A stretch of DNA of 64,000 nucleotides from DATGMS01 sp040905145 (GTDB taxonomy: Bacteria; Bacteroidota; Bacteroidia; Cytophagales; Cyclobacteriaceae): NCBI GenBank assembly GCA_040905145.1, contig JBBDSC010000231.1:1-64000 (forward strand), read 5' to 3'. A program made the translations under genes and the position numbers. The notes under the pieces were generated by a model that had not been told where the DNA came from, ran no database searches, and saw nothing but the letters and a program-made list of their open reading frames with translations. Positions 1 through 9,849 of this stretch are shown here, in pieces; position 1 is the first letter of the stretch, and each line of letters starts with the position of its first letter.

Positions 1-566
1 TCACTCCCTAAACCATAACTCAGCCAAGCCCCCATGCTTGGACGATTACCTTGCTGGGCTCCTGTTTGGAAAAAAGTCAGTGCCGGATCGTGGTTTATGG
101 CCTCTGTATGCATGGATTTGATAATGCAAATGTCGTTTACAATTTTGGCTGTATGGGGGAAAAGTTCACTGATCCAAGCCCGGGCTTCTCCATATTGCTG
201 GAAATTATAAATCGAACCTACTAATGGGAAAGAACTTTGACTGGCTGTCATACCGGTCAATATCTGTCCTTGCCGTACAGATTCGGGTAGCTCTTCTCCC
301 CACATTTCCCTGAGTTTGGGCTTGAAGTCGAATGATTCCAGTTGTGAAGGGGCTCCATTTTGAAAGAGGTAAATCACCCTTTTGGCTTTTGGGGCAAAAT
401 GTGGAACGCCGGCCAACAGGTCTTCACTCTCTCCCCTCGTTTTTCCACTGAATAAATCAGGGATTAAAAGGGAACCTAAAGCCGCGCTTCCCAAACCCAA
501 ACTTAAGCGGGACAGAAAATGACGCCGGTTCTTATTCAATCCATGTTCTACAATTTCTTTTTCCAT
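1..566 (-). CDS. DUF1501 family protein (3' end beyond the window)
   Basis: The first 188 codons are present; the rest lies beyond base 1. The N-terminus reads NKNRRHFLSRLSLGLGSAALG, a twin-arginine-like export signal, followed by RVIYLFQNGAPSQLESFDFK and SMHTEAINHDPA, which are typical of DUF1501 proteins. These are exported proteins of unknown biochemistry that pair with PSD1 cytochrome-type proteins in Planctomycetes, Verrucomicrobia and some Bacteroidota. The ATG begins 2 nt after the PSD1 stop, so the two are almost certainly co-transcribed and translationally coupled. Family assignment is confident; function is unknown. Confidence 0.88.
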   Translation of the reverse strand, partial: MEKEIVEHGLNKNRRHFLSRLSLGLGSAALGSLLIPDLFSGKTRGESEDLLAGVPHFAPKAKRVIYLFQNGAPSQLESFDFKPKLREMWGEELPESVRQGQILTGMTASQSSFPLVGSIYNFQQYGEARAWISELFPHTAKIVNDICIIKSMHTEAINHDPALTFFQTGAQQGNRPSMGAWLSYGLGS

Positions 567-568
567 GG

Positions 569-2995
569 TTACGACTTTATTAATGATTCTTCTAAATTAT
601 AAATGATTTGGATGACCTGCATCATGGCTGCCAACTGACTTTTATCCAAATTTTCATCAATAGGATATTCTCCTACTTCCAATAGTTTTTCCGCAGTTGC
701 CTTGTCCTCTTTGAGCAATTGAAGCTGTTCGTTATAATATTGATCCATGATGGTTAATTCTTTTGAATCAGCCATTCTGCTGACAATCAATCGAAAGGCT
801 TTCTTTATTTTGTCCTCCGTAGCTGAATCTTCTACTATCAATTTAGCAGCCAAAACCCGGGAGGCTTCCAAAACTGTAGGATCATTCATCATCACCAAAG
901 CCTGTAAGGGGGTGTTCGTAAAGAGACGTTCCACTTCACATTCATCACGGTTACTGGCATCAAAAAGTATCATCGTGGGTGGTGGGACGGTACGCTTGAT
1001 AAAGGTATAGAGGCCCCTTCGGTACAGAGCCTTTCCGGTATCCTGCTTATAAGCGGACAAATTGCCCCTACCGGAGGTGGCTGCCTCCCAAAGGCCGGAT
1101 GGCTGATAGGGTTTTACACTGGGTCCTCCTATGATAGGTTCCAATAAGCCGCTGCTGGACAATACCATGTCCCTGATATGTTCTGCCGGTAAACGTAATC
1201 TGGGGAATCTCGCTACAAGTATATTTTCCGGATCCTTTTCCAGTTTTTTTATACTTACTTCAGAAGATTGCCTGTAAGTGGCAGACATCACTATTTTCTT
1301 GATCAGTCTTTTGATGTCCCAACCGTTTTCCATAAAATCCACCGCTAACCAGTCCAATAATTCAGGATGTGTAGGCAGTTCCCCCTGCATACCAAAGTCC
1401 CCTGGGGTTGGGACCAGACCCAAACCAAAAATTTTCTGCCATATCCGGTTGACAAACACCCTTGCCGTCAAAGGATGGTCCCTGTCAAAAAGCCATTGGG
1501 AGAGGCCCAATCGGTTTTTGGGATAATCCTCTGAAAAAGGCATTATACTTTTAGGTGTCCCAACGGATACTTCTTCTCCATGGGCCTCATAATCTCCCCT
1601 TTCCAATACAAAAGATTTCCTTAGGGTATCCAAATCTCCCATTACGGACACTTTTAAAATGGCAGCTTCCGAAGCCAGGGCATGGAAATTTGCCCCCTCC
1701 TTCACATCTCCTATGATAGCATTGACCTGGGAAGCGGAATCGGGCCTGTTGACAAAAGAAAGTATGCTTCCTACATCCACATCTTCATCTGTGATTTCCA
1801 ACAAAGGAAGTTTGGCCGGGCTCTTTTTGGAAAAACCGGGGGTGGATTCCTCCATACCATACTCTGCTACATTGTTGAAAAAAGCATATAGCTGGAAATA
1901 TTCTTTTTGGGAAATTGGGTCAAATTTATGGTCATGGCATTGGGCACATTCCATGGTAATGCCTAAGAGGGCCTTACCTACTGTATTGGTTCTGTCCACC
2001 ACGTACATCACCCGGTATTCTTCATCTATGGCTCCGGATTCTTCGGTGATTTTATGGTTACGGTTAAAACCGGTGGCTAAAATCTGTTCTTTGTTGGGTT
2101 CAGGAAGCAGGTCACCTGCCAGTTGCCAGGTGATGAACTGGTCATATGGCATGTTTTTGTTAAAAGCGTGGATCACCCAATCCCTCCAGGGCCATTGTGT
2201 GCGGTAGTAGTCATCCTGATACCCATGGGAGTCTGCATATCTGGCTATATCCATCCAACCTACGGCCATTTTTTCCCCATAAGTCTTTTCACTGAGGAGC
2301 TGGTTTACTGTTTTATCATAAGCATCTGCGCTTTCATCTGCCAAAAAACTTTCCATTAATGCCATGTCTGGGGGTAACCCTGTCAGGTCTAAACTCAGCC
2401 TTCTAAGCAACATCTCCTTATTGGCTTCATGGTTTGGTTTTAATCCTGATTTTTCCTGTTGCTCTAGGATGAAATAATCCAGTTCATTTCTTGGCCAATC
2501 TTTTTGTTCAATTTCGGGTAAATTGTGCTTTTTAGGAGGGATAAAAGCCCAATGGGGCTCATATTCAGCACCCTGTTGGATCCATTTTTCTATTAATTTT
2601 ACTTGTCTTGGGCTTAAACTTAGATGGGATTCGGGAGGGGGCATCATTTCGGACTCATCTTTGGAGCTGACCCTTTGGAAAACTTCTGAATCCCTGGGTT
2701 TTCCCGGGACGATGGCGTGGGCATCGGGGTTTTCTTTTAGGGCTTTAAAAGCATCCTCCGGCAGATCCAATCTCAGCTCCGCTTCCCTTTTGTTGGCATC
2801 GGGACCATGGCAGGAAAAACAGTTATTTGAAAGTATAGGGCGGATATGGAGGTTATAGCTGATGTCTTTTGGAATGGGTGCCTCTTCCATTGTTTTTTCA
2901 CCATCAGCTATGCAAGCTGATAAATACCAACTTGCAAGCAAAATGACGCTTAAAGAAGAAATAGTAAACAGAAACTCATAAGTTTTCATTAACAT
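569..2995 (-). CDS. PSD1-type cytochrome c domain lipoprotein (DUF1549/DUF1553)
   Basis: This 808-residue protein starts with a lipoprotein signal (lipobox YLSAC, Cys28). A Planctomycete-type cytochrome c domain follows, with CFSCH at 59-63, then DUF1549 (about 165-375) with a second CxxCH (CAQCH, 350-354), then DUF1553 (about 500-760, containing NRLGLSQWLFDRDHPLTARV). Family members are often around 1000 residues; this one appears to lack a carbohydrate-binding insert between the DUFs. It is followed by DUF1501 with a 2-nt gap and preceded by susD. Heme binding is inferred from the motifs, and a role in oxidising or processing a glycan is inferred from context only. An in-frame ATG at 2989 is an alternative start. 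Confidence 0.88.
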   Translation of the reverse strand: MLMKTYEFLFTISSLSVILLASWYLSACIADGEKTMEEAPIPKDISYNLHIRPILSNNCFSCHGPDANKREAELRLDLPEDAFKALKENPDAHAIVPGKPRDSEVFQRVSSKDESEMMPPPESHLSLSPRQVKLIEKWIQQGAEYEPHWAFIPPKKHNLPEIEQKDWPRNELDYFILEQQEKSGLKPNHEANKEMLLRRLSLDLTGLPPDMALMESFLADESADAYDKTVNQLLSEKTYGEKMAVGWMDIARYADSHGYQDDYYRTQWPWRDWVIHAFNKNMPYDQFITWQLAGDLLPEPNKEQILATGFNRNHKITEESGAIDEEYRVMYVVDRTNTVGKALLGITMECAQCHDHKFDPISQKEYFQLYAFFNNVAEYGMEESTPGFSKKSPAKLPLLEITDEDVDVGSILSFVNRPDSASQVNAIIGDVKEGANFHALASEAAILKVSVMGDLDTLRKSFVLERGDYEAHGEEVSVGTPKSIMPFSEDYPKNRLGLSQWLFDRDHPLTARVFVNRIWQKIFGLGLVPTPGDFGMQGELPTHPELLDWLAVDFMENGWDIKRLIKKIVMSATYRQSSEVSIKKLEKDPENILVARFPRLRLPAEHIRDMVLSSSGLLEPIIGGPSVKPYQPSGLWEAATSGRGNLSAYKQDTGKALYRRGLYTFIKRTVPPPTMILFDASNRDECEVERLFTNTPLQALVMMNDPTVLEASRVLAAKLIVEDSATEDKIKKAFRLIVSRMADSKELTIMDQYYNEQLQLLKEDKATAEKLLEVGEYPIDENLDKSQLAAMMQVIQIIYNLEESLIKS

Positions 2996-3088
2996 TTTTA
3001 TTCCATATTTACTTAATTAGTACTTGTTATTTGTACGGAAGAAAGGTAATTAAGGTGTTATTAATATTTTTTTATAGATGAACGGTTG

Positions 3089-3128
3089 AAGAACCCTTTG
3101 AAAAAGATTTATTTTTCAAAGGGTTCTT
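3089..3128 (-). terminator. Perfect 17-bp hairpin between susD and PSD1
   Basis: Arms 3089-3105 and 3112-3128 are perfectly complementary around a 6-nt loop. The hairpin lies just past the susD stop in the direction of transcription. No clear T-run follows on the minus strand beyond the stem, so it may be a partial terminator or an mRNA 3'-end stabiliser that lowers expression of the downstream PSD1/DUF1501 pair relative to susCD. Confidence 0.65.
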
Positions 3129-3140
3129 GGTTATATCTGA

Positions 3141-4844
3141 TTAACAATCAGCCCCAATATACCCACAGTTTTGTTCGTATCCACCATCTGTTCTGTCTAT
3201 TTGTTCCAAAGGTATGGGTCTGAATTTATGATAATCCTGGATATTCAGTCCACCATCCGGGTTATGGGCCTTTACTCTTTCTACCAGCCTTCCTGTACGG
3301 ACAAGATCAAACCAACGGTGTCCTTCTCCAACCAATTCCCTTCCCCGCTCATCCAAAAGAAAATCAAGCGTGATTTCTGCCGGTAACACTTTTATTGCTT
3401 CTTCCTTTCCTGGCCAACTTGCCCGTTGTCTGATCACGTTAATATCATCAGCAGCTCCTGTAAGGTTTTCCATCATAATTCTTGCTTCTGCCCTTATTAA
3501 ATAAGCATCCGCCAATCGCATTAAAGGATGATCTCTTTGGCCTGGTACATGCTGCCTATTTGGCCTGGTAGGATCGATCCATTTGTTTAAGGTAGGATAC
3601 CACCTCTGATCATACTGATCGTTGGTAATCACCAGGTATGGCGTCCTCCCAATTCTATCTTCAGTCCATTCCTCATCCTTTCCAGGTCCTGGAATAAATA
3701 CCGCTGTATCTCCCACGCTGAATTTAGGGGCACCTACCAAATCTGAAGGTATATAACCATTATTGGCATCCTCTTGAGTCCAGTGAGGGATGCTGCTCTC
3801 AGTGTTGGATATCCATGTATGTTTATAAGTCTTATCATATCTTGAATCGATCTCTCTGTTCCAAAGTCCTAAAAGAAATGAGGTGGGGCGGAACCTTATC
3901 CAGGGCCGGCCATTTTCTGTATCCCTGGCCATGCCTGGCAATATGTCATATTCCATCAGGAAATATAAATGACCACTGTGCCCCCTCTCGTCCAGTCCTT
4001 CATCTACCTGACTTTTATTGTTTTGTATGGAAAAAACAATCTCACTGTTGTTTTCATTATTGATATCCCAAAGATCACCAAATTCTTCCAGTAAACTGAA
4101 GCTGTAATTATTGATCACATTTCCCATCAATCTTTCTGCCTCCTGAGCATCCGCTGTCCCTTGGCCATAAGGCTGGTAGGCGCGGGTCATGTATACTTTT
4201 GCCAATAAGAACTCAGCGGCGGCCTTTGTAGCCCTCCCGTAATCATTTTGAGTGGCAGGAAGGTTACTGATAGCAAACAGCAGATCAGGAATAATCGCTG
4301 TACTATAAATTTCGCCGGCAGGCGTTCTATTTGCAGCAATCTCTACGCCCTCTGTTTCTTCCAGGGAAAGATGTACATCCCCAAAAAATCTAACCAGGTT
4401 AAAATAATAAAGCGCCCTTAAAAACCGGACTTCGGCAATTCTTGCTACCTTAAGCTGTTCTGGCACACCCTCGACCTGAGTAGATCTGTTAATTACCGCA
4501 TTTGCCTGATTGACCCCCCTGTAGAAATCTCTCCAAGTATCTCTGACAAAACTTTGGGAGGGGTTAAAAGCACCATCATAATAGTTAATCATTTTATGAC
4601 TACCACCTCTTCCATTGGTATGCAGATCTGTACCGAATACCGTCATGGTAAATCCTCTTTCCCATCCATAAAATGATTTGGTCTCAGAATAAGTAGCAGC
4701 AACCGCTGCTTCAAAACCGCTTGCAGTGGTATAATAGGTACCCGCTGATACGCCGGAAATAAGTTCCTCCTCCAGATATCCATCACAGCCAGGTAAGAGA
4801 ATTGCTCCAAATACCATGATTAGAATTATAATATATTTTTTCAT
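3141..4844 (-). CDS. SusD/RagB family outer-membrane glycan-binding lipoprotein
   Basis: This is the surface lipoprotein that captures oligosaccharides and acts as a lid on its SusC transporter. The sequence starts MKKYIIILIMVFGAILLPGC, a lipoprotein signal with the lipidated Cys at residue 20. Typical features follow: helical TPR-like segments (VARIAEVRFLRALYYFNLVR) and the C-terminal SusD region (LLDERGRELVGEGHRWFDLV). I chose the ATG at 4844 (567 residues) over an in-frame TTG at 4853, because it gives a normal signal peptide and leaves a 12-nt gap to susC. The substrate cannot be read from sequence; neighbouring sulfatases suggest a sulfated glycan. Confidence 0.95.
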   Translation of the reverse strand: MKKYIIILIMVFGAILLPGCDGYLEEELISGVSAGTYYTTASGFEAAVAATYSETKSFYGWERGFTMTVFGTDLHTNGRGGSHKMINYYDGAFNPSQSFVRDTWRDFYRGVNQANAVINRSTQVEGVPEQLKVARIAEVRFLRALYYFNLVRFFGDVHLSLEETEGVEIAANRTPAGEIYSTAIIPDLLFAISNLPATQNDYGRATKAAAEFLLAKVYMTRAYQPYGQGTADAQEAERLMGNVINNYSFSLLEEFGDLWDINNENNSEIVFSIQNNKSQVDEGLDERGHSGHLYFLMEYDILPGMARDTENGRPWIRFRPTSFLLGLWNREIDSRYDKTYKHTWISNTESSIPHWTQEDANNGYIPSDLVGAPKFSVGDTAVFIPGPGKDEEWTEDRIGRTPYLVITNDQYDQRWYPTLNKWIDPTRPNRQHVPGQRDHPLMRLADAYLIRAEARIMMENLTGAADDINVIRQRASWPGKEEAIKVLPAEITLDFLLDERGRELVGEGHRWFDLVRTGRLVERVKAHNPDGGLNIQDYHKFRPIPLEQIDRTDGGYEQNCGYIGADC

Positions 4845-4856
4845 GATTATCAAATT

Positions 4857-7800
4857 TTAGAATGAAATATTAACTCCCATTAAGAATTGTCTTGAAGAAG
4901 GTATCGAACCTGCACTGATATCTCCCGCCAGCTCGGGATCCCAGGTATCATAAGTAGACCAGAAAACCGGGTTTTGGGCTGAAGCATATATTCTTAATCT
5001 TTTCATGGCTAATTTATTGGCAACTGAAAGTGGAAGCGTATAACCCAAGGTTACATTTCTTAGTTTTAGAAAGCTCCCGTTAAAATAACTCCTGGTAGAG
5101 CTATTCCGTGGAAACTCCTGGTATACATTTGGTCTTGGATTGGCATTACTAGGATTATCAATGGTCCAATAATCCACATTTAAATTATTATAACGGGCCT
5201 CCAGATTGTTGTTATCGTCATGGAACCTGCTTCTGATCATGTGTCCCATCCTAAAGAATAAGAAAAAGCTAAAATCAAAATCTTTAATCTGAAACCTGTT
5301 GGTCAAACCTCCCAAAAAATCCGGAACATCACTTCCTAATACAACTCTATCTGTAGGGGTAATTTTATCGTCTCCATCCTGGTCCTTCAGCTTGATTTCT
5401 CCTGGAAATTTGTTTTCCATTTCCCTTGCTAAATCAGCCTCGTCAGCCTGCCATATTCCTATCTTTTCATAATCGAAATATACATGGATAGGCTTTCCGA
5501 TAAACCACTGATTGCCCACATCATCAACCGGATTACCGTCTGCATCCTTCAAAACCAGATCAGTTATTTGTTCATTATATCTTGAAACATTGAATTGGAT
5601 ATCCCAACGGATATCACTTTTATCCACCGGCGTGGCATTGAGGGATAATTCCACGCCTTGGGATTTGGTCGCGCCGATATTTTGCAGGATATTATTGTAG
5701 CCAGAGGTATAAGGTAGGTTTCTTTGCAGCAAAAGATCTGTGGTGTTGGTAATATAATACTCGAAAGAACCGGATAGTCTGTTATTAAAGAATCCAAAAT
5801 CTACTCCAAAATTAGTCGTAGAAGAAATTTCCCAGCCTAAACCAGGATTGGGAATTTCATTCAAGCCAAAGCCTAAATAAGGGGTATTGCCCAAACCATA
5901 AACGGTCCTTCTCAACCTACCTAATGTTTGGTAAGGGTCAACAGAGGTATTCCCCACTTTACCGTAAGAGGCTCTTAATTTCAACTCTGAAATAAAATTA
6001 GCATTACTCATAAATGCTTCATCAATCAGTCTCCACCCAATAGAGGCGCCTGGGAAATAGGCCCATTTTTTTTCTGGTGCCAATCTAGAAGAACCATCTG
6101 CCCTTAAAGTAGCTTGGAAAAGGTACTTACCGTCCAGTTCGTAATTCACCCTGCCCATATAAGAGGCTAAGGACCACTCTTGCAACCGGCTATTCAAGGT
6201 GCCTTTTACCTCACCAGTCCCAATGTTGTAGAATAACTGGGATTCATAGGGAAGATTGGATACTTCACTGGAATGTTCCTCATTCCTTAAGCCCTGAATA
6301 CTTTGCAGCAGTGTCGCTTGAAAAGAATGAATTTCACCGAATACTTTGTCATAATTCAGGATATTTTCAACGGTATAACCAAAATCCACTTCATTTTCAA
6401 TGGAGGCACGTGCTGGTCCACCCCGGTTGGTATTGGTTTGACGGGCACTGAAAACACCCCTTCTGCCATACCTGATATCCGGGCCGGCATTTATCCTAAA
6501 AGTCAGTCCATCGGCAATTTTGGTTTCAAGATAAACCGGTGCAAATATTCTTGTCGACCTTCTTTCATCTATATAGGCCCCAGGAACAATTTCGCTCAAG
6601 GGGTTGGTACGGATTCCATCATTAGTAGGAAGGAATTTTAAGCTGCCGTCTTCATTAAAAGGCACTCCAAGGGGATTATTTGAGACGGCCTCTCCAATCG
6701 TAGAACCAGATCCCCAGTTTTGAATTGCAAAGGATGCCAGGAAAGAAGTTCCCACTTTAAAAATCTTACTGATATTATGGTCTAAGTTAATTCTGGCAGT
6801 TACACGGGTATAATCCATGTTTTCCACAATACCTACCTCATTGAAGTATCCCATGGAAATGTTGAACTGTGTCTGCTGATCACCCCCATTTACACTTACC
6901 TGTTGGTTGGTTTGATGTCCTTCGTTTATCACTAAATCCAACCAATCAGTTGATCTGCCTAAAGAAACGGATTCAAACGCTGTAGGATCTAAAAATACCT
7001 CTTCATCCGAAGGAACCACGCCATTCCAGGATGGCTGTCCAGTTTCGGGATTCCATCTTCTTGCCTCTCTCTTCATGGCCGCAAATTGTTCCCCATTCAT
7101 CATGTCTACCATATTGGTTACATTAGAGATACCATAGTAGCCTTCATAAGAGACGGTTGTCTCACCCGTAGTGGAACCTCTTTTTGTCGTAATGATGATT
7201 ACTCCATTGGCACCTCTGGAACCGTAGATGGCTGTCGCAGCGGCATCCTTTAATACCTCCATGGAGGTAATGTCCTGAGGATTGATGTCAAAGATGGCAC
7301 TGGTAGCGCTGGTTTGGGGAATTCCGTCAATAACATATAAGGGGTCATTGGAAGCTGAGATCGATCTTCTGCCCCGGATCAGGATTTGGGGATTTTGACC
7401 GGGACGGCCACCGGACGAAACAATATCCACACCCGCGATTTGTCCCTGCATGGCCTCTACAGCACTGGCAACCGGGATCTCTCTTATTGATTTTTCATCT
7501 AAAGAAGATATAGCTCCCGTTACGTTCCGTTTTTCCTGAGTGCCATAGCCTATCACAATAACCTCCTTCAAAGAAGACAGATCTTCTTCCAGGGTAATGG
7601 TGAGGATACTTTGACTTTCTATTTTAATCTCTTGGGGTTTATATCCTATAAAGGAAACAATTAACACAGTCCCTTCCGGGACATCCAGTGAAAAATTACC
7701 ATCCATATCCGTAGCAGTTCCTGTGGTACTGCCTTTTACCAATATAGTGGCTCCCGGTATCCCTTGGCCACTTTCGTCCGTCACCTTCCCACGCAGGGGG

Positions 7801-8018
7801 AACCTGACCATCTTCAGGATTTTTCCCTCGGGGTGTTCGGTTTTAATGACTTCTGTTTTACTTTCCTCTTTTGCAGGTCTTATTATTTCGTCAATAGGTG
7901 TTGCCTGGCCATTGATATTAATGGCCATTAAGGTAATCAAGAATAAAACCTGGATTTTAAAAGCATTCAGCAATTTTTTTAATAAAATACTGGATAGGTG
8001 CAGTAATTTTCTGTTCAT
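4857..8018 (-). CDS. SusC/RagA family TonB-linked outer-membrane transporter
   Basis: This 1053-residue protein has a signal peptide ending near NINGQA (about 38), a carboxypeptidase-D-like regulatory fold (about 76-146, GKVTDESGQGIPGATILVKG), the SusC signature VIVIGYGTQ (153-161), a plug domain and a C-terminal barrel ending in a typical aromatic strand (QFLMGVNISF). It imports oligosaccharides using TonB energy together with the adjacent SusD. Residues 40-75 form a charged linker where some family members carry an STN domain; none is recognisable here, so anti-sigma signalling is not expected. No regulator (HTCS or ECF sigma factor) is visible nearby. Confidence 0.96.
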   Translation of the reverse strand: MNRKLLHLSSILLKKLLNAFKIQVLFLITLMAININGQATPIDEIIRPAKEESKTEVIKTEHPEGKILKMVRFPLRGKVTDESGQGIPGATILVKGSTTGTATDMDGNFSLDVPEGTVLIVSFIGYKPQEIKIESQSILTITLEEDLSSLKEVIVIGYGTQEKRNVTGAISSLDEKSIREIPVASAVEAMQGQIAGVDIVSSGGRPGQNPQILIRGRRSISASNDPLYVIDGIPQTSATSAIFDINPQDITSMEVLKDAAATAIYGSRGANGVIIITTKRGSTTGETTVSYEGYYGISNVTNMVDMMNGEQFAAMKREARRWNPETGQPSWNGVVPSDEEVFLDPTAFESVSLGRSTDWLDLVINEGHQTNQQVSVNGGDQQTQFNISMGYFNEVGIVENMDYTRVTARINLDHNISKIFKVGTSFLASFAIQNWGSGSTIGEAVSNNPLGVPFNEDGSLKFLPTNDGIRTNPLSEIVPGAYIDERRSTRIFAPVYLETKIADGLTFRINAGPDIRYGRRGVFSARQTNTNRGGPARASIENEVDFGYTVENILNYDKVFGEIHSFQATLLQSIQGLRNEEHSSEVSNLPYESQLFYNIGTGEVKGTLNSRLQEWSLASYMGRVNYELDGKYLFQATLRADGSSRLAPEKKWAYFPGASIGWRLIDEAFMSNANFISELKLRASYGKVGNTSVDPYQTLGRLRRTVYGLGNTPYLGFGLNEIPNPGLGWEISSTTNFGVDFGFFNNRLSGSFEYYITNTTDLLLQRNLPYTSGYNNILQNIGATKSQGVELSLNATPVDKSDIRWDIQFNVSRYNEQITDLVLKDADGNPVDDVGNQWFIGKPIHVYFDYEKIGIWQADEADLAREMENKFPGEIKLKDQDGDDKITPTDRVVLGSDVPDFLGGLTNRFQIKDFDFSFFLFFRMGHMIRSRFHDDNNNLEARYNNLNVDYWTIDNPSNANPRPNVYQEFPRNSSTRSYFNGSFLKLRNVTLGYTLPLSVANKLAMKRLRIYASAQNPVFWSTYDTWDPELAGDISAGSIPSSRQFLMGVNISF

Positions 8019-8363
8019 AATTTTGGGTTTATTTCAAAAGATAAAGTTTTCAAAAGCATTAGGATACAAAATCCATTGGCGGTGAGGTTACCGGATTCTT
8101 TATTTCATAAGCGATAGAAGTTGGATGGGTTCAGTTCTTCCACATGGCATATTATATTTTAATCAGATGAAAATCCTAATATGGATACTGATTTTGGCAA
8201 TATATCAATTATATATTCGAAATTAAATCTAAATAAACATTTATTAAATCTTATTGCATTAGAACTATTCTTAAAATTAAAAATCGGGATTTTTTGTTTT
8301 TTTGGACAATATCATCTTTTTTTTGTTCTATTTATGCTGAAATCATTCATCATGGAAACTACC
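8019..8363. other. Non-coding leader/promoter region upstream of susC
   Basis: This 345-nt AT-rich gap separates the sulfatase stop (8364) from the susC start. I see no credible coding region. A palindrome, AATATAT-N5-ATATATT (8199-8217), could be an operator. No exact TAnnTTTG element was found on the minus strand close to susC, so the susC promoter is not located. Confidence 0.4.
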
Positions 8364-9845
8364 CTATTCTGATTCTATAAATGGCCATTCCGGATCCTCT
8401 GTTCTGGCTGTTTCCATAATTTTAAGGATTTTTTGCAAAACCTCAGGATGTTGTTTTGACAGGTCCTGTTTCTCCATGGGATCGGTTTTAAGGTGATAAA
8501 GGAAGGCTGTTGGCTCCCCTTTCACCACATTCAGTTTAATGCCTTTCCAGTCTCCCATACGGACAGCCTGCTTGCCCCCCTGTTCATGAAATTCCCAGTA
8601 TAAATAATCATGCTCAGGCTGCTCTCTATCTAAAAGGGTTGGCAAAAATGATATCCCATCCACCTCCCGGGGTATTTCGATGCCGGTAAGCTCACTGATA
8701 GTAGGTAATACATCCCAAAAGGCAGAAATATGAGCAGATTGGCTACCCTCAGCAATTTGGCCCGGCCAACTGGCAATCATTGGTATCCTGATCCCTCCTT
8801 CGTATAGATCCCTTTTATACCCCTGAAAAGGGCCGTTACTGTTGAAGAAATCCGGATCAGCGCCCCCTTCCAAATGGGGGCCATTGTCAGAGGTGAAGAT
8901 CACCAAGGTATTTTCCGTTAAGCCCAATTCTTCCAGTTTATCCAAAATTTCCCCTACCTGATCATCCAGAAGCTTTACCATGGCTGCAAAAGCCGCCTTG
9001 GGATGCGGTTGGGAACCATAACCACCTACTTTATACCTTGGATGCTCCGGGTCATCAATACCTTCATAAGGTTGCTCCGGAGCGAACTTGCTGATGTAAT
9101 GGTGGGGTGGTTCGGGTGAAGACTTTTCCATAAACATTTCCAGGTAATCTGCAGGTGCAAATAGTTCAGCATGGGGAATGATTGAAGGCACAAATAGAAA
9201 AAAAGTGGTATCCTGGTGCCTGTCTATAAATTCCATGGTTTTCTGATGGATCAGGTTTGGAGCATATAGACCATGCTGGGTGCCTTTATTCTCTTCCAAA
9301 ACAAAGGTTTCATCATTGTCCCATAACTCCCAAGGGTAATAATTATGGGCTATGCCCTGGCTGTTATAGCCAAAGAATTCATCGAATCCCTGCTTTAACG
9401 GATCACCTGTGGAACCTGGATACCCAAGGCCCCATTTTCCAAAAGCACCGGTTACATACCCCGCTTTTTTTAACAGTTTGGGCATGGTGATTGCTTCTGG
9501 GGGCAAAGGAAATTGTCCTCCGTTCATGGTCCGGTTACCGCGGACATAGCTATGTCCGGTGTGCATCCCTGTCATTAAGGACGCGCGGGAAGGCGCGCAT
9601 ACGGTGGTACCGGCATAATGTTGCGTAAAAATCATTCCTCTGGCTGCCAATCGGTCTATATTGGGGGTGTTGAATTTTTCCTGCCCATAACAACTCAAGT
9701 CCCCATAGCCAAGATCGTCGGCAATGATATAGATGATGTTGGGTAATTTTTCATTTTCATTTTCTGCTGGTTGGCAGGAACAGATCAATGCCAGAAAACC
9801 AATAATCCCTAAACATTTCATTTTTATGTGTGGCTTGTTCATCAT
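8364..9845 (-). CDS. Arylsulfatase-type sulfatase (S1 family), lipoprotein
   Basis: This 493-residue exported sulfatase would remove sulfate esters from a glycan. It has a lipoprotein signal (LALICSC, Cys24), metal-binding Asp43-Asp44 (IIADDLGYGD), the formylglycine motif CAPSR at 83-87 (Cys type), and downstream TSDNGPH with conserved Asp and Asn. The Cys needs oxidation to formylglycine by a maturation enzyme not encoded in the window. The gene starts 4 nt after the previous sulfatase stop, so the two form an operon, and it lies just upstream of susCD. The exact substrate is unknown. Confidence 0.94.
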   Translation of the reverse strand: MMNKPHIKMKCLGIIGFLALICSCQPAENENEKLPNIIYIIADDLGYGDLSCYGQEKFNTPNIDRLAARGMIFTQHYAGTTVCAPSRASLMTGMHTGHSYVRGNRTMNGGQFPLPPEAITMPKLLKKAGYVTGAFGKWGLGYPGSTGDPLKQGFDEFFGYNSQGIAHNYYPWELWDNDETFVLEENKGTQHGLYAPNLIHQKTMEFIDRHQDTTFFLFVPSIIPHAELFAPADYLEMFMEKSSPEPPHHYISKFAPEQPYEGIDDPEHPRYKVGGYGSQPHPKAAFAAMVKLLDDQVGEILDKLEELGLTENTLVIFTSDNGPHLEGGADPDFFNSNGPFQGYKRDLYEGGIRIPMIASWPGQIAEGSQSAHISAFWDVLPTISELTGIEIPREVDGISFLPTLLDREQPEHDYLYWEFHEQGGKQAVRMGDWKGIKLNVVKGEPTAFLYHLKTDPMEKQDLSKQHPEVLQKILKIMETARTEDPEWPFIESE

Positions 9846-9849
9846 GCTT

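Noticed and set aside
1659..2207. Plus-strand open frame of 182 codons inside the PSD1 gene
   Set aside because: It lies wholly opposite a strongly conserved coding frame and shows no domain or signal of its own.
8181..8372. Possible 63-codon plus-strand gene upstream of susC
   Set aside because: The translation is low-complexity Phe/Leu/Ile from AT-rich leader DNA, and it runs into the sulfatase gene.
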